DNA of 64,000 nucleotides from Alcanivoracaceae bacterium (GTDB lineage: Bacteria; Pseudomonadota; Gammaproteobacteria; Pseudomonadales; Alcanivoracaceae), in contig JARGPU010000004.1 of assembly GCA_029210325.1 (NCBI GenBank), positions 62,001-126,000 on the forward strand, given 5' to 3'. Position numbers and translations under genes: made by a program. Position 1 is the stretch's first letter, and each line of letters starts with the position of its first letter. Of this stretch, positions 56,293 through 64,000 are shown in pieces. The notes under the pieces were generated by a model that was given only the letters and a program-made list of their open reading frames with translations, had not been told where the DNA came from and did no database searches.

Positions 56293-59200
56293 ATGAGCCA
56301 ACCCGCTTTCGTACATCTGCGCTTGCACACGGACTACTCGCTGGTTGACGGCGTGGTGCGGGTCAAGGCGCTGGCGAAGCGTTGTGCGGAGCTGGGTATG
56401 CCGGCGGTGGCGGTTACCGACGACTCCAACCTGTTCGGCCTGATCAAGTTCTACAGGGCGGCAGAGGGGGCTGGAATCAAGCCCATCGTTGGGGCGGATC
56501 TGTGGCTGGAGAGTCGCTTTATTGCCGACCCTGCACCAGTCTGTGTGCTGGTGCGTAATGAGCAGGGCTACCAAAATCTGGTGCTGCTTATTTCCAGGGC
56601 CTGGCAGCACAATCAGCAACGTGGCAAAGCGTTGATAAAACGGGAATGGCTGGCAGAGCTTAATGACGGTTTGATTGTACTGTCTGCGGCACGCCATGGT
56701 GAGCTTGGCCAGCTATTGCTGGCTGAAAAAATCGAGCAGGCCGAGCAGCTGGCGACGGAGTTCAGTCAGTGGTTTCCAGACAGTTTTTATCTTGAGGTAC
56801 AGCGTACCTCTCGGCCTGGCGATGAAAACTGTTTGCACGCCAGCGTGGACCTGGCCAGTCGATTAAGTTTACCAGTGGTGGCCACCAACGACGTGCGCTT
56901 TCTCCATCAGGATGACTTTGACGCCCATGAGGCCAGAGTATGCATCCATGACGGCGCCGCTATTGATGATCCGCGCCGGCCACGTCGCTACAGTGACCAG
57001 CAGTATCTGAAGACCTCTGAGGAAATGCAGGCGTTGTTCAGTGATCTGCCAGAGGCGCTGGCCAACAGTGTGGAGATCGCTCGCCGCTGTACCCTGAATA
57101 TCACTCTTGGGAAAAACTTTCTGCCTGAGTTCCCCATTCCCCAAGGGCAGACTATTGAGCAGTTTATCGAGCAGGAATCTCGCTCCGGTCTGGATGCGCG
57201 GCTGCAGCAACTTTTTCACGAGCCAGCGGAAATTGCCCGACGTCGTCCCGAGTACGATGAGCGACTGCAGTTCGAACTGAATGTTATTAATCAGATGGGG
57301 TTTCCCGGCTACTTTCTGATTGTCTCCGACTTTATTCGCTGGGCCAAAGCCAATGATGTGCCGGTTGGCCCAGGGCGGGGTTCGGGTGCCGGTTCCTTGG
57401 TGGCCTATGCGCTGGAAATTACCGATCTCGATCCGATCGAGTATGACCTGCTGTTCGAGCGCTTTCTTAACCCGGACCGGGTGTCCATGCCTGACTTTGA
57501 CGTCGATTTCTGTATGGACAAGCGTGACCGCGTGATTCAGTACGTGGCCGACAAGTATGGCCGGGAAGCGGTGGGTCAGATTATTACCTTTGGCTCCATG
57601 GCCGCCAAAGCGGTGGTACGCGATGTGGCGCGGGTGCAAGGCAAGCCCTACGGCCTGGCTGATCGCCTGTCGAAGATGATCCCCGGTACCCCCGGCATGA
57701 CGCTGGAAAAGGCGCTGGAAGAAGAGGAACCACTACGTGACCTGCTGGCCAGCTCGGGCAACGATGGTGACTCTGTCCGCGAAATTTGGGAGATGGCGCT
57801 TAAGCTGGAGGGCCTGACCCGAAATGTTGGCAAGCACGCCGGTGGTGTAGTTATCGCACCGGGTAAGCTGACAGACTTTGCGCCGTTGCACTGTGACGAG
57901 TTGGGCGAGAGTCTTGTTACCCAATATGACAAGGATGACGTCGAAGCTGCCGGGCTGGTGAAGTTTGACTTTCTTGGCTTGAAGACCCTGACCATTATAG
58001 ATTGGGCGGTAAAGGCAGTTAATGCCCGTATTGTTCCCGCGGGCAATGAGCCAATCGATATCACCACTATTCCGCTGACCGACAAGAGAAGCTTTGAGCT
58101 GCTTAAGCAGGGTGAGACCACCGCTGTCTTCCAGCTTGAATCGGAGGGCATGAAGGGGCTGATTCGCAAGCTTAAGCCGGACGTGTTTGAGGATATTATC
58201 GCCTTGGTGGCGTTGTATCGTCCGGGCCCGCTGGAGTCGGGCATGGTGGATAACTTTATCAACCGCAAGCATGGCCGTGAGCCGCTGGCCTATCCGGATC
58301 CCCAGTATCAGCATGAATGGCTGAAGCCCATTCTTGAGCCCACTTATGGGGTTATCCTGTATCAGGAACAGGTGATGCAGATCGCCCAGGAACTGGCAGG
58401 CTACACATTGGGCGGTGCTGACTTGCTGCGCCGTGCCATGGGCAAGAAGAAGCCCGAGGAAATGGAGAAGCAGCGCGCGGTCTTTGAAGGAGGCGCCAAA
58501 GACAAAGGTGTCGACGCAGGGCTGGCGATCAAGATTTTTGATCTGGTAGAAAAGTTTGCTGGCTACGGTTTTAACAAATCCCACTCTGCGGCTTATGCAC
58601 TGGTGGCTTATCAGACTGCCTGGCTGAAGGCACATTATCCTGCCGAATTTATGGCGGCGGTGATCTCTGCGGATATGCACAACACCGACAAGGTGGTGAC
58701 CTTTATTGACGAGTGTCGTCATATGGGGCTCAAGGTGCTACCGCCAGATGTAAACAGCTGTGGCTTTCGTTTTACCGCCAATGCGGAGGGCCATATTGTC
58801 TATGGGCTGGGAGCCATCAAGGGGCTGGGTGAAGCCCCCATCGAGGCCATCGTCAGCGTTCGTGATGAGGGTGGTCCATTTGATAATCTATTCGATTTTT
58901 GTCGGCGTATTGATCTGCGCAAGGTCAATCGACGATCTCTTGAGGCGTTGATTCGCGCCGGGGCACTGGACCAGTTGGCGCCTGAGCGGGATGTCCAGGA
59001 TCGTTCTACTTTGATGGCCACTCTTAGCGATGCGATTCAGGCGGCAGAACAGGACGCACGCAATGCAGAAGCCGGTATGGGTGATTTGTTCGGGGGGGGT
59101 GTCGAGGCCCAGTCGGTAACGGAAGTGGCATGGAAGACCACCCGACCGTGGCGTGATGATGTGCGCTTGCAAGGAGAAAAGGATTCTCTGGGGCTTTTCC

Positions 59201-59799
59201 TGACCGGCCACCCGATTGACCAGTATGAAGCAGAGCTGCGTCATATGGTCAGCAGTCGCATCAACGCCTTGCAGCCAACTGGCAAGGGTGAGCTGGCGTT
59301 AATTGCAGGTCAGGTAGTGCAGCTGCGCCAGACCAAGAGCAAGCAGAGTGGTGAGCGACTCGCGTTTATCACCCTGGATGATAAAACCGGGCGCATTGAG
59401 GTTTCCGTATTTGGTGATGCCTATCGTCAGTATGGTGACTTGCTGCAGCAAGATGTGGTGCTGATTATTCGTGGTGCTGTGCGGCGTCGACCCCAAGGGG
59501 ACGGCGAGATGGTGATCTCCGTATCCGCGGATGAAATTATGGATATTCGTCGTGCTCGAGAACAGTTCGCTCGTCGTCTGCTGGTGCAGGTGCCAGTGGC
59601 TGATGGGCTGCCTGAGCAGCTGCGCCAACTGCTAACCCCTTACCGTGGCGGCAATTGCCCGATCACCCTGCAGTTGGCCCATCCTTTGGGTAGCGGCCAG
59701 ATGTCGCTAGGCGACGACTGGCATGTGGCGCCAGAAGAAGCCTTGCTAGACGATCTGCGCGGTCGCTTTGGTAGCCATGCGGTCGCCTTGCAATACTGA
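56293..59799 (+). CDS. dnaE: DNA polymerase III alpha subunit
   Basis: The 1168-residue replicative polymerase. An N-terminal PHP domain (HLRLHTDYSLVDG) precedes the C-family polymerase core with catalytic D401 and D403 in PDFDVDFCMD and D559 in KFDFLGLKTL, matching E. coli spacing. A helix-hairpin-helix region and an OB-fold with AGQVVQLRQTKSKQSGERLAF follow near 1000-1080. Length is typical of the DnaE1 type. It ends the plus-strand run; a reverse glycosyltransferase cassette follows. Confidence 0.99.
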   Translation: MSQPAFVHLRLHTDYSLVDGVVRVKALAKRCAELGMPAVAVTDDSNLFGLIKFYRAAEGAGIKPIVGADLWLESRFIADPAPVCVLVRNEQGYQNLVLLISRAWQHNQQRGKALIKREWLAELNDGLIVLSAARHGELGQLLLAEKIEQAEQLATEFSQWFPDSFYLEVQRTSRPGDENCLHASVDLASRLSLPVVATNDVRFLHQDDFDAHEARVCIHDGAAIDDPRRPRRYSDQQYLKTSEEMQALFSDLPEALANSVEIARRCTLNITLGKNFLPEFPIPQGQTIEQFIEQESRSGLDARLQQLFHEPAEIARRRPEYDERLQFELNVINQMGFPGYFLIVSDFIRWAKANDVPVGPGRGSGAGSLVAYALEITDLDPIEYDLLFERFLNPDRVSMPDFDVDFCMDKRDRVIQYVADKYGREAVGQIITFGSMAAKAVVRDVARVQGKPYGLADRLSKMIPGTPGMTLEKALEEEEPLRDLLASSGNDGDSVREIWEMALKLEGLTRNVGKHAGGVVIAPGKLTDFAPLHCDELGESLVTQYDKDDVEAAGLVKFDFLGLKTLTIIDWAVKAVNARIVPAGNEPIDITTIPLTDKRSFELLKQGETTAVFQLESEGMKGLIRKLKPDVFEDIIALVALYRPGPLESGMVDNFINRKHGREPLAYPDPQYQHEWLKPILEPTYGVILYQEQVMQIAQELAGYTLGGADLLRRAMGKKKPEEMEKQRAVFEGGAKDKGVDAGLAIKIFDLVEKFAGYGFNKSHSAAYALVAYQTAWLKAHYPAEFMAAVISADMHNTDKVVTFIDECRHMGLKVLPPDVNSCGFRFTANAEGHIVYGLGAIKGLGEAPIEAIVSVRDEGGPFDNLFDFCRRIDLRKVNRRSLEALIRAGALDQLAPERDVQDRSTLMATLSDAIQAAEQDARNAEAGMGDLFGGGVEAQSVTEVAWKTTRPWRDDVRLQGEKDSLGLFLTGHPIDQYEAELRHMVSSRINALQPTGKGELALIAGQVVQLRQTKSKQSGERLAFITLDDKTGRIEVSVFGDAYRQYGDLLQQDVVLIIRGAVRRRPQGDGEMVISVSADEIMDIRRAREQFARRLLVQVPVADGLPEQLRQLLTPYRGGNCPITLQLAHPLGSGQMSLGDDWHVAPEEALLDDLRGRFGSHAVALQY

Positions 59800-59812
59800 C
59801 CTGCTATCCGCA

Positions 59813-61276
59813 TTACTTGGTAATAACCCCGGATAGCAGCCAATCTCCAATTTCTGTTTTCACTTTCAGGCTGGCCTGACGTTCGGCGGGCAGCCGATCA
59901 TATTGCTTGCGCTGGATTGCCAGCTGTATAGGCGTCTGAGCGGCTGTCCTATCTATTTCATCTTCGCTGTGCAGATAAACTACAGGTCGTTGAAGATAGA
60001 AGTTGGCGGAATACTGTCGATGGTTGCCATATAAATAAATAGGTATAGAAGTATCTTTTTGGGATTTGTAATAACTTATCAGCATCTTGGTCGAGTTCAA
60101 TTGTTCAGCATTAACCACCACATAGATCAAGGAAGAGAGCATCACGAGGCTGGAAAAAATAACTCCGCTAAGAACGGTTTTCATCGCTTGTGCGTGAGAC
60201 AGCCTTCGAGACATCGCTTCGCCGGCGAGCAGAGCAACGGCTGGAGCTGCGGGCAGCACATAAGTGATCAGGATATTGCCTGACATGGTAAAAAACATCA
60301 TGGGTGAAAGCGCCCACAGGACCAGGAAGCGGTTCCAGCAGCGAGCGTCTTGTTCGTCATCAGGCAGCGCTTGCGTTTGATCTTTTTTACGCCCCCGATA
60401 GATTGCTGCGGGAATCAGGAATGTCCATGGCAGGAACGCTGCCAGAGCGAACAGCCAGATGCTGCCCCGTGGAAAGTCATGGGCATTACCATAAAGATCA
60501 CCGCTCCAGCCGCTTACGGTAAAGCGCTTCCAGTGTTCGCCGACCAGAAAGTATTCGAGGAAACCCGGCGTGCGCTGTTCCGCCAACCAGTACCAGGGAG
60601 CGCTTAGCAGTAGCGTGAAAAGCAGTCCGCGCATCCACGGAATTCGTTGCCAGACAAGCACAAGTTTGCCGTTCCAAAGAGTCCAAAGTCCTAACGGCAG
60701 CCCGCACAAAACTACGGCAACGGGGCCCTTGGCCAACAGGCCGATAGCAAGTCCGACAAACAGCATGATTGATCCGCCTGGGCGATTGCCGGCTTGCTCC
60801 ATGGCCAACCAGAATCCGGCCATGGTCATGGTGATGCCCACTGTCATCAGCATATCAGTCATTACCGCGCCGCTGGCAACCAGAAACAGCATGGACGAGC
60901 CGAGTATAGCAGTGGCCATTGTTGCCACTTCCGCGCCGCGTCGGCGGGCAAGGTACCAGGTGCCAGCGGCAGTGATAATGCCAAATAGCCAATGTGGAAA
61001 ACGGGCACCGAACTCGTTGATGCCAAATAACGAAAGACCAGTGCTGGTGGCCCACACAGACGCAGGTGGCTTACCCCAGAAGGGTTCGCCGTAGTCGATC
61101 CATGGGGTTATCCAATCATTACTGGTAAGCATTAGCCGGCCCATCTCGCCATAGCGTGCTTCAGTGGTTTCCATCAACGGGTAGAGGCCAATTGAAACAA
61201 GCCGGATAAGTGCCAGAATAACAATAGCAACCCAGATAGCCTGAATTTGCCCTGTGTGTTTATCGGCTTGCTGCAT
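59813..61276 (-). CDS. Glycosyltransferase family 39/ArnT-like membrane protein
   Basis: A 487-residue GT-C fold enzyme with about 11 hydrophobic helices and a periplasmic C-terminal region (about 380-487). METTEARYGEMGRLM near 28-42 holds the acidic catalytic residue typical of ArnT/PMT proteins, and GEPFWGKPPASVW follows. It should transfer a sugar from a polyprenyl-phosphate donor to lipid A, LPS or protein. The C-terminal coding part (about 59980-60180) is visibly AT-rich compared with neighbours. The start at 61276 follows GAGGAATTC; a start at 61384 lies within the GT2 gene. Confidence 0.85.
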   Translation of the reverse strand: MQQADKHTGQIQAIWVAIVILALIRLVSIGLYPLMETTEARYGEMGRLMLTSNDWITPWIDYGEPFWGKPPASVWATSTGLSLFGINEFGARFPHWLFGIITAAGTWYLARRRGAEVATMATAILGSSMLFLVASGAVMTDMLMTVGITMTMAGFWLAMEQAGNRPGGSIMLFVGLAIGLLAKGPVAVVLCGLPLGLWTLWNGKLVLVWQRIPWMRGLLFTLLLSAPWYWLAEQRTPGFLEYFLVGEHWKRFTVSGWSGDLYGNAHDFPRGSIWLFALAAFLPWTFLIPAAIYRGRKKDQTQALPDDEQDARCWNRFLVLWALSPMMFFTMSGNILITYVLPAAPAVALLAGEAMSRRLSHAQAMKTVLSGVIFSSLVMLSSLIYVVVNAEQLNSTKMLISYYKSQKDTSIPIYLYGNHRQYSANFYLQRPVVYLHSEDEIDRTAAQTPIQLAIQRKQYDRLPAERQASLKVKTEIGDWLLSGVITK

Positions 61277-62267
61277 GAATTCCTCGGCTATTGCTTCTCG
61301 CCGCGCTGGCGCTGTGCGCAGGGTGATAGTAGTCAAGAAGGTAAATAGGGCGCTGCTTGCTCTCGATAAACAATCTGCCGACATATTCGCCCATGATACC
61401 GGTGGCCATCAGCTGCAGCCCTCCCATAAAAAGAATGGTCAGAATCAGGGTTGGGAAGCCATCAACCGGATCGCCAAAGAACAGGGTTTTGATCAGGAAG
61501 AAGAGTCCTAGCAGTACGGCCAGCAAAGCGCTGGCAAAGCCGGCATAGGACGCCAGCTTTATCGGCATAACCGAGAACGAGGTAATACCTTCAATGGCAA
61601 AATTCCATAGCTTCCAGTAATGAAATTTGCTGGTTCCCGCGGCGCGAGGATCGCGGTCATATTCAATAATGATATTTCGGTAACCAACCCATGAGAAAAG
61701 GCCCTTCATAAAGCGGTTGCGCTCCGGCATGGCATTAAGTACATCTACTACGCGCCTGCTTAGAAGGCGAAAGTCACCTACGTCACGCTGAATAGAAACC
61801 TCGCCAATCTTTTCCATTACCTGATAAAAGTGGGCCGCTGTCTTCTTCTTCAGCCAGGTTTCCCCGTGACGATGACGGCGGCGCATATTGACTATGTCTG
61901 CCCCCTGCTCAAACGCGGTCATCATGGAAGGAATGAGTTCAGGGGGATCTTGCAGGTCAGCATCAATGATAATGATGGCTTGTCCGGATGAAGCCTCAAG
62001 TCCCGCGGACATAGCGGCTTCTTTGCCAAAGTTGCGGCTCAGGCTTATGTGGCCGATTCTCGGGTCGGTGTTGCGCAGGCTTTCGATGATGCTAGCGCTG
62101 GCATCACGGCTACCATCATTGATGTAAATGATTTCAGTGTCATCACTCAATGCTCCCAAAGATTCTGTCAGACGCTGGTGAAACGTTGCCAGGACTTCCT
62201 GCTCATTGAATACCGGCACCACAATGGAGAGCGCAGGCCTGTGCAGTGAGAGATTCATTTTATTCAT
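61260..62267 (-). CDS. Polyprenyl-phosphate glycosyltransferase, GT2 (GtrB/ArnC-like)
   Basis: A 335-residue GT2 enzyme loading a sugar onto undecaprenyl phosphate. IIIIDADLQDPPE near 95-107 has the DxD nucleotide-sugar site, INDGSRDAS lies upstream, and RNFGKEAAMSAG is characteristic of the DPM1/GtrB branch. Two C-terminal helices (about 230-310) anchor it. It overlaps the GT39 gene by 17 bp and GtrA by 8 bp, showing a single tightly packed operon. Confidence 0.93.
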   Translation of the reverse strand: MNKMNLSLHRPALSIVVPVFNEQEVLATFHQRLTESLGALSDDTEIIYINDGSRDASASIIESLRNTDPRIGHISLSRNFGKEAAMSAGLEASSGQAIIIIDADLQDPPELIPSMMTAFEQGADIVNMRRRHRHGETWLKKKTAAHFYQVMEKIGEVSIQRDVGDFRLLSRRVVDVLNAMPERNRFMKGLFSWVGYRNIIIEYDRDPRAAGTSKFHYWKLWNFAIEGITSFSVMPIKLASYAGFASALLAVLLGLFFLIKTLFFGDPVDGFPTLILTILFMGGLQLMATGIMGEYVGRLFIESKQRPIYLLDYYHPAHSASAARSNSRGIHAASR

Positions 62268-62640
62268 GGAAGGTCCACCAGTGGTTCAGGACGAAGGTTA
62301 ATGCGAGGGCGGTTAGCGTGGCGATTAGCTGGGCGACCAGGTAATAGATATGAACGGTTTCCGTCAGCCACCAGACGGTAGTGGTATTGATCGCCATTCC
62401 TGCGCCGGCGACGGCGAGAAAGCGTGGCAGAGTGACCAGGGCGGATGCCTTGCTGGAAAAGGTGTAGGCGCGGTTGCCAGTGTAAGCAACAAGGGCACCA
62501 ACAAGGCTTCCCCACCAGGTGGCCACAGTGGCCGTTTGCTGCATCTGCTCAACCAGTAGGATCAGCACGCCATAGTGGACGGACGTGGCCATCATGCCGA
62601 CAAGTGAGTAGCGTAGTGCGGCTGTGTACATAGCTAGCAT
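62260..62640 (-). CDS. GtrA family membrane protein
   Basis: A 126-residue four-helix membrane protein with the GtrA pattern: RYSLVGMMATSVHYGVLILL at the start, YTGNRAYTFSS in the middle and TFVLNHWWTF near the end. GtrA is thought to flip sugar-polyprenyl-phosphate to the periplasm. It is first in the cassette, so it is transcribed ahead of the GT2 and GT39 genes. The ATG at 62640 has CAGGG upstream. Confidence 0.92.
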   Translation of the reverse strand: MLAMYTAALRYSLVGMMATSVHYGVLILLVEQMQQTATVATWWGSLVGALVAYTGNRAYTFSSKASALVTLPRFLAVAGAGMAINTTTVWWLTETVHIYYLVAQLIATLTALALTFVLNHWWTFHE

Positions 62641-62764
62641 TGCAGACCCTGAGTGGACGGTCTACGTAGCCTGCTCCAGCCGGCTTAAGTCAGTCTTAAC
62701 CCTAACGGGTGACCGCGGGTTACAGTTTGCAATGCAATTCCGCTGCTGTAGCAGGGCGCTAAGG

Positions 62765-62793
62765 GTGACGATCCGCCATGGCCCCGCTACACT
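62765..62793 (+). promoter_or_regulatory. Promoter for accA
   Basis: GTGACG (62765-62770), 17 bp, TACACT (62788-62793). Transcription would begin near 62800, about 33 nt before the accA ATG. The 192-bp divergent gap must also drive the GtrA cassette, but I found no clear promoter for it. Confidence 0.55.
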
Positions 62794-62832
62794 TGGGCCA
62801 CTTTCTTGCTATCGAGTGGAACTGGCAGACAA

Positions 62833-63804
62833 ATGAACCCGAATTTCCTCGAATTTGAGCAACCCATCGCAGAACTGGAAGCGAAGATCGAGGAGCTGCG
62901 GCTGGTCGGTAATGGCAGCGAGGTCAATATCTCGGAAGAGATTCGCCGTCTGCAGGACAAAAGCATCGGTCTGACCGAGTCTATTTTCAAGAATCTGACC
63001 TCCTGGCAGATTTCCCAGCTGGCTCGTCATCCACATCGCCCTTATACCCTGGACTATCTGCGCCGGGTGTTTACCGATTTTGATGAATTGCATGGTGATC
63101 GCACCTTTGCTGATGATGCGGCCATTGTCGCCGGCATTGCGCGGATCGATGACCGTCCGGTGATGGTAATTGGCCATCAGAAGGGGCGGTCGGTAAAAGA
63201 GAAGGTGCGACGTAACTTCGGCATGCCTCGCCCTGAGGGGTATCGCAAGGCTTTGCGCTTGATGGAAATGGCAGAACGTTTCCGGCTGCCGATTGTGACA
63301 TTTATTGATACTCCCGGAGCGTTCCCCGGTATCGATGCGGAAGAGCGCGGCCAGAGTGAGGCGATTGCCCGTAACCTGATGGTCATGTCGAGACTGCGGG
63401 TGCCGATTATTGCCACGGTAGTAGGTGAGGGCGGTTCTGGTGGTGCCCTGGCCATCGGCGTCTGTGACCACCTGCAGATGCTGCAGTACTCCACCTATTC
63501 AGTGATTTCCCCGGAAGGCTGCGCCTCGATCCTGTGGCGCAGTGCAGACAAGGCGCCGGACGCGGCGGAAGCCATGGGCCTGACCGCTGGTCGTCTGCAC
63601 GAGCTGGGCATTGTCGATGAAGTGCTGCCGGAGCCGCTGGGTGGTGCCCATCGTGACTATGACCAGATAGCTGATCGGGTGCGCCAGAGCTTACTGGTGC
63701 AGCTCGACAAGCTCGGCAGCCTTGCTCCCGATGAACTGGTGTCCCGGCGCTACAAGCGCTTGGCTGGTTATAGCAATGTGGCAGGCAAGCCTGGCACCGA
63801 ATAA
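62833..63804 (+). CDS. accA: Acetyl-CoA carboxylase carboxyltransferase subunit alpha
   Basis: A 323-residue subunit that, with AccD, moves carboxyl from biotin to acetyl-CoA to start fatty-acid synthesis. The N-terminal coiled helix [19 protein letters not shown] and the crotonase-like core with [19 protein letters not shown] and [14 protein letters not shown] are diagnostic. The ATG at 62833 is the only start giving the conserved N-terminus; a longer frame from 62806 is rejected. tilS follows 44 bp later. Confidence 0.98.
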   Translation: MNPNFLEFEQPIAELEAKIEELRLVGNGSEVNISEEIRRLQDKSIGLTESIFKNLTSWQISQLARHPHRPYTLDYLRRVFTDFDELHGDRTFADDAAIVAGIARIDDRPVMVIGHQKGRSVKEKVRRNFGMPRPEGYRKALRLMEMAERFRLPIVTFIDTPGAFPGIDAEERGQSEAIARNLMVMSRLRVPIIATVVGEGGSGGALAIGVCDHLQMLQYSTYSVISPEGCASILWRSADKAPDAAEAMGLTAGRLHELGIVDEVLPEPLGGAHRDYDQIADRVRQSLLVQLDKLGSLAPDELVSRRYKRLAGYSNVAGKPGTE

Positions 63805-63848
63805 CCGGGGTCCTTGCACTGGGCGATTTATCACGGCTGGGGAGACTC

Positions 63849-64000
63849 ATGCAGGCTGACGATCTTCCAGTGTTCCTTGCTGACCAACTGGCCGGCGTCC
63901 AAGGGCGTCTGGTATTGGGTTTCAGCGGCGGCCTTGATTCGACCGTGTTGCTGCAGGCTCTGTGCCGCGCCGGACTTGGCGAGCGCCTGCTGGCCGTTCA
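63849..64000 (+). CDS. tilS: tRNA(Ile)-lysidine synthase, N-terminal fragment
   Basis: The gene runs off the right edge; 50 codons are visible. GFSGGLDSTVLLQAL contains the SGGxDS pyrophosphate-loop motif of N-type ATP pyrophosphatases, and the position after accA is the conserved place of tilS. TilS makes lysidine at position 34 of the AUA-reading tRNA-Ile. The ribosome-binding site is GGGGAG. Confidence 0.85.
   Translation, partial: MQADDLPVFLADQLAGVQGRLVLGFSGGLDSTVLLQALCRAGLGERLLAV

Noticed and set aside
57733-58722. 329-codon minus-strand open frame opposite dnaE
   Set aside because: Antisense shadow of the Pol III alpha core; the translation shows no family pattern.
59801-59839. Hairpin CTGCTATCCG/CGGATAGCAG between dnaE and the GT39 gene
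   Set aside because: A 19-nt loop, overlap with the GT39 coding end and no T-tract make a terminator call unsafe.

Overview
The window is almost entirely chromosomal core DNA of a moderately GC-rich gammaproteobacterium. The gene order rpsB-tsf-pyrH-frr-uppS-cdsA-dxr-rseP-bamA-skp-lpxD-fabZ-lpxA-lpxB-rnhB-dnaE-accA-tilS, the split class II ribonucleotide reductase (nrdJa/nrdJb), the long-form DapD and the glnD-map block point to the Pseudomonadales/Oceanospirillales side of the class. An Alcanivorax-like marine bacterium is my best guess, but this is inference. I see no rRNA, tRNA, CRISPR array, transposase, integrase or prophage genes.

Left part (1-26.5 kb), short mixed-strand operons: the start of ilvD, a long perfect hairpin, metG, then two hybrid sensor histidine kinases whose 3' ends overlap by 59 bp. 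Small metabolic genes follow (NTF2-like, DUF2288, nu-type GST, a radical SAM gene coupled to an alpha/beta hydrolase). Next comes a minus-strand run of an M14-like peptidase, a GNAT/C39-peptidase fusion, nrdJa and nrdJb. After yaeQ there is a secreted hydrolase, two hot-dog thioesterase-like genes, a small putative outer-membrane barrel, a large AsmA-like (DUF748) protein coupled to a SpeE-like methyltransferase, two small envelope proteins and an aldehyde dehydrogenase.

The only gene-free stretch above 300 bp (26471-26887) holds two 114-bp palindromic elements in opposite orientation. They share a 54-bp core but have unrelated, self-complementary arms. These are the most distinctive non-coding feature of the window.

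Middle (26.9-40.9 kb), a continuous minus-strand block: map-glnD-dapC-arsC/yffB-dapD, an RND efflux pair, and dapE with an AMP/thymidine-phosphorylase-type gene and a PRPP-synthetase-like gene. Lysine/peptidoglycan precursor synthesis (dapC, dapD, dapE) is spread through this block.

Right part (41-64 kb), the plus-strand macromolecular-synthesis and envelope superoperon: translation (rpsB, tsf, frr), UMP kinase, undecaprenyl-PP, CDP-DAG and isoprenoid synthesis, RseP protease, Bam/Skp outer-membrane assembly, lipid A synthesis, RNase HII and Pol III alpha. Many junctions overlap (TGATG, GTGA), indicating translational coupling. A minus-strand, AT-richer three-gene sugar-transfer cassette (GtrA, GT2, GT39) sits between dnaE and accA, which are usually adjacent. 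The rpsB leader has a strong promoter and a stem-loop next to its Shine-Dalgarno, as expected for S2 autoregulation. No wholly new system is obvious. The best candidates for unexplained biology are the palindromic elements, the GNAT/C39 plus M14 operon and the phosphorylase/PRPP-synthetase pair.
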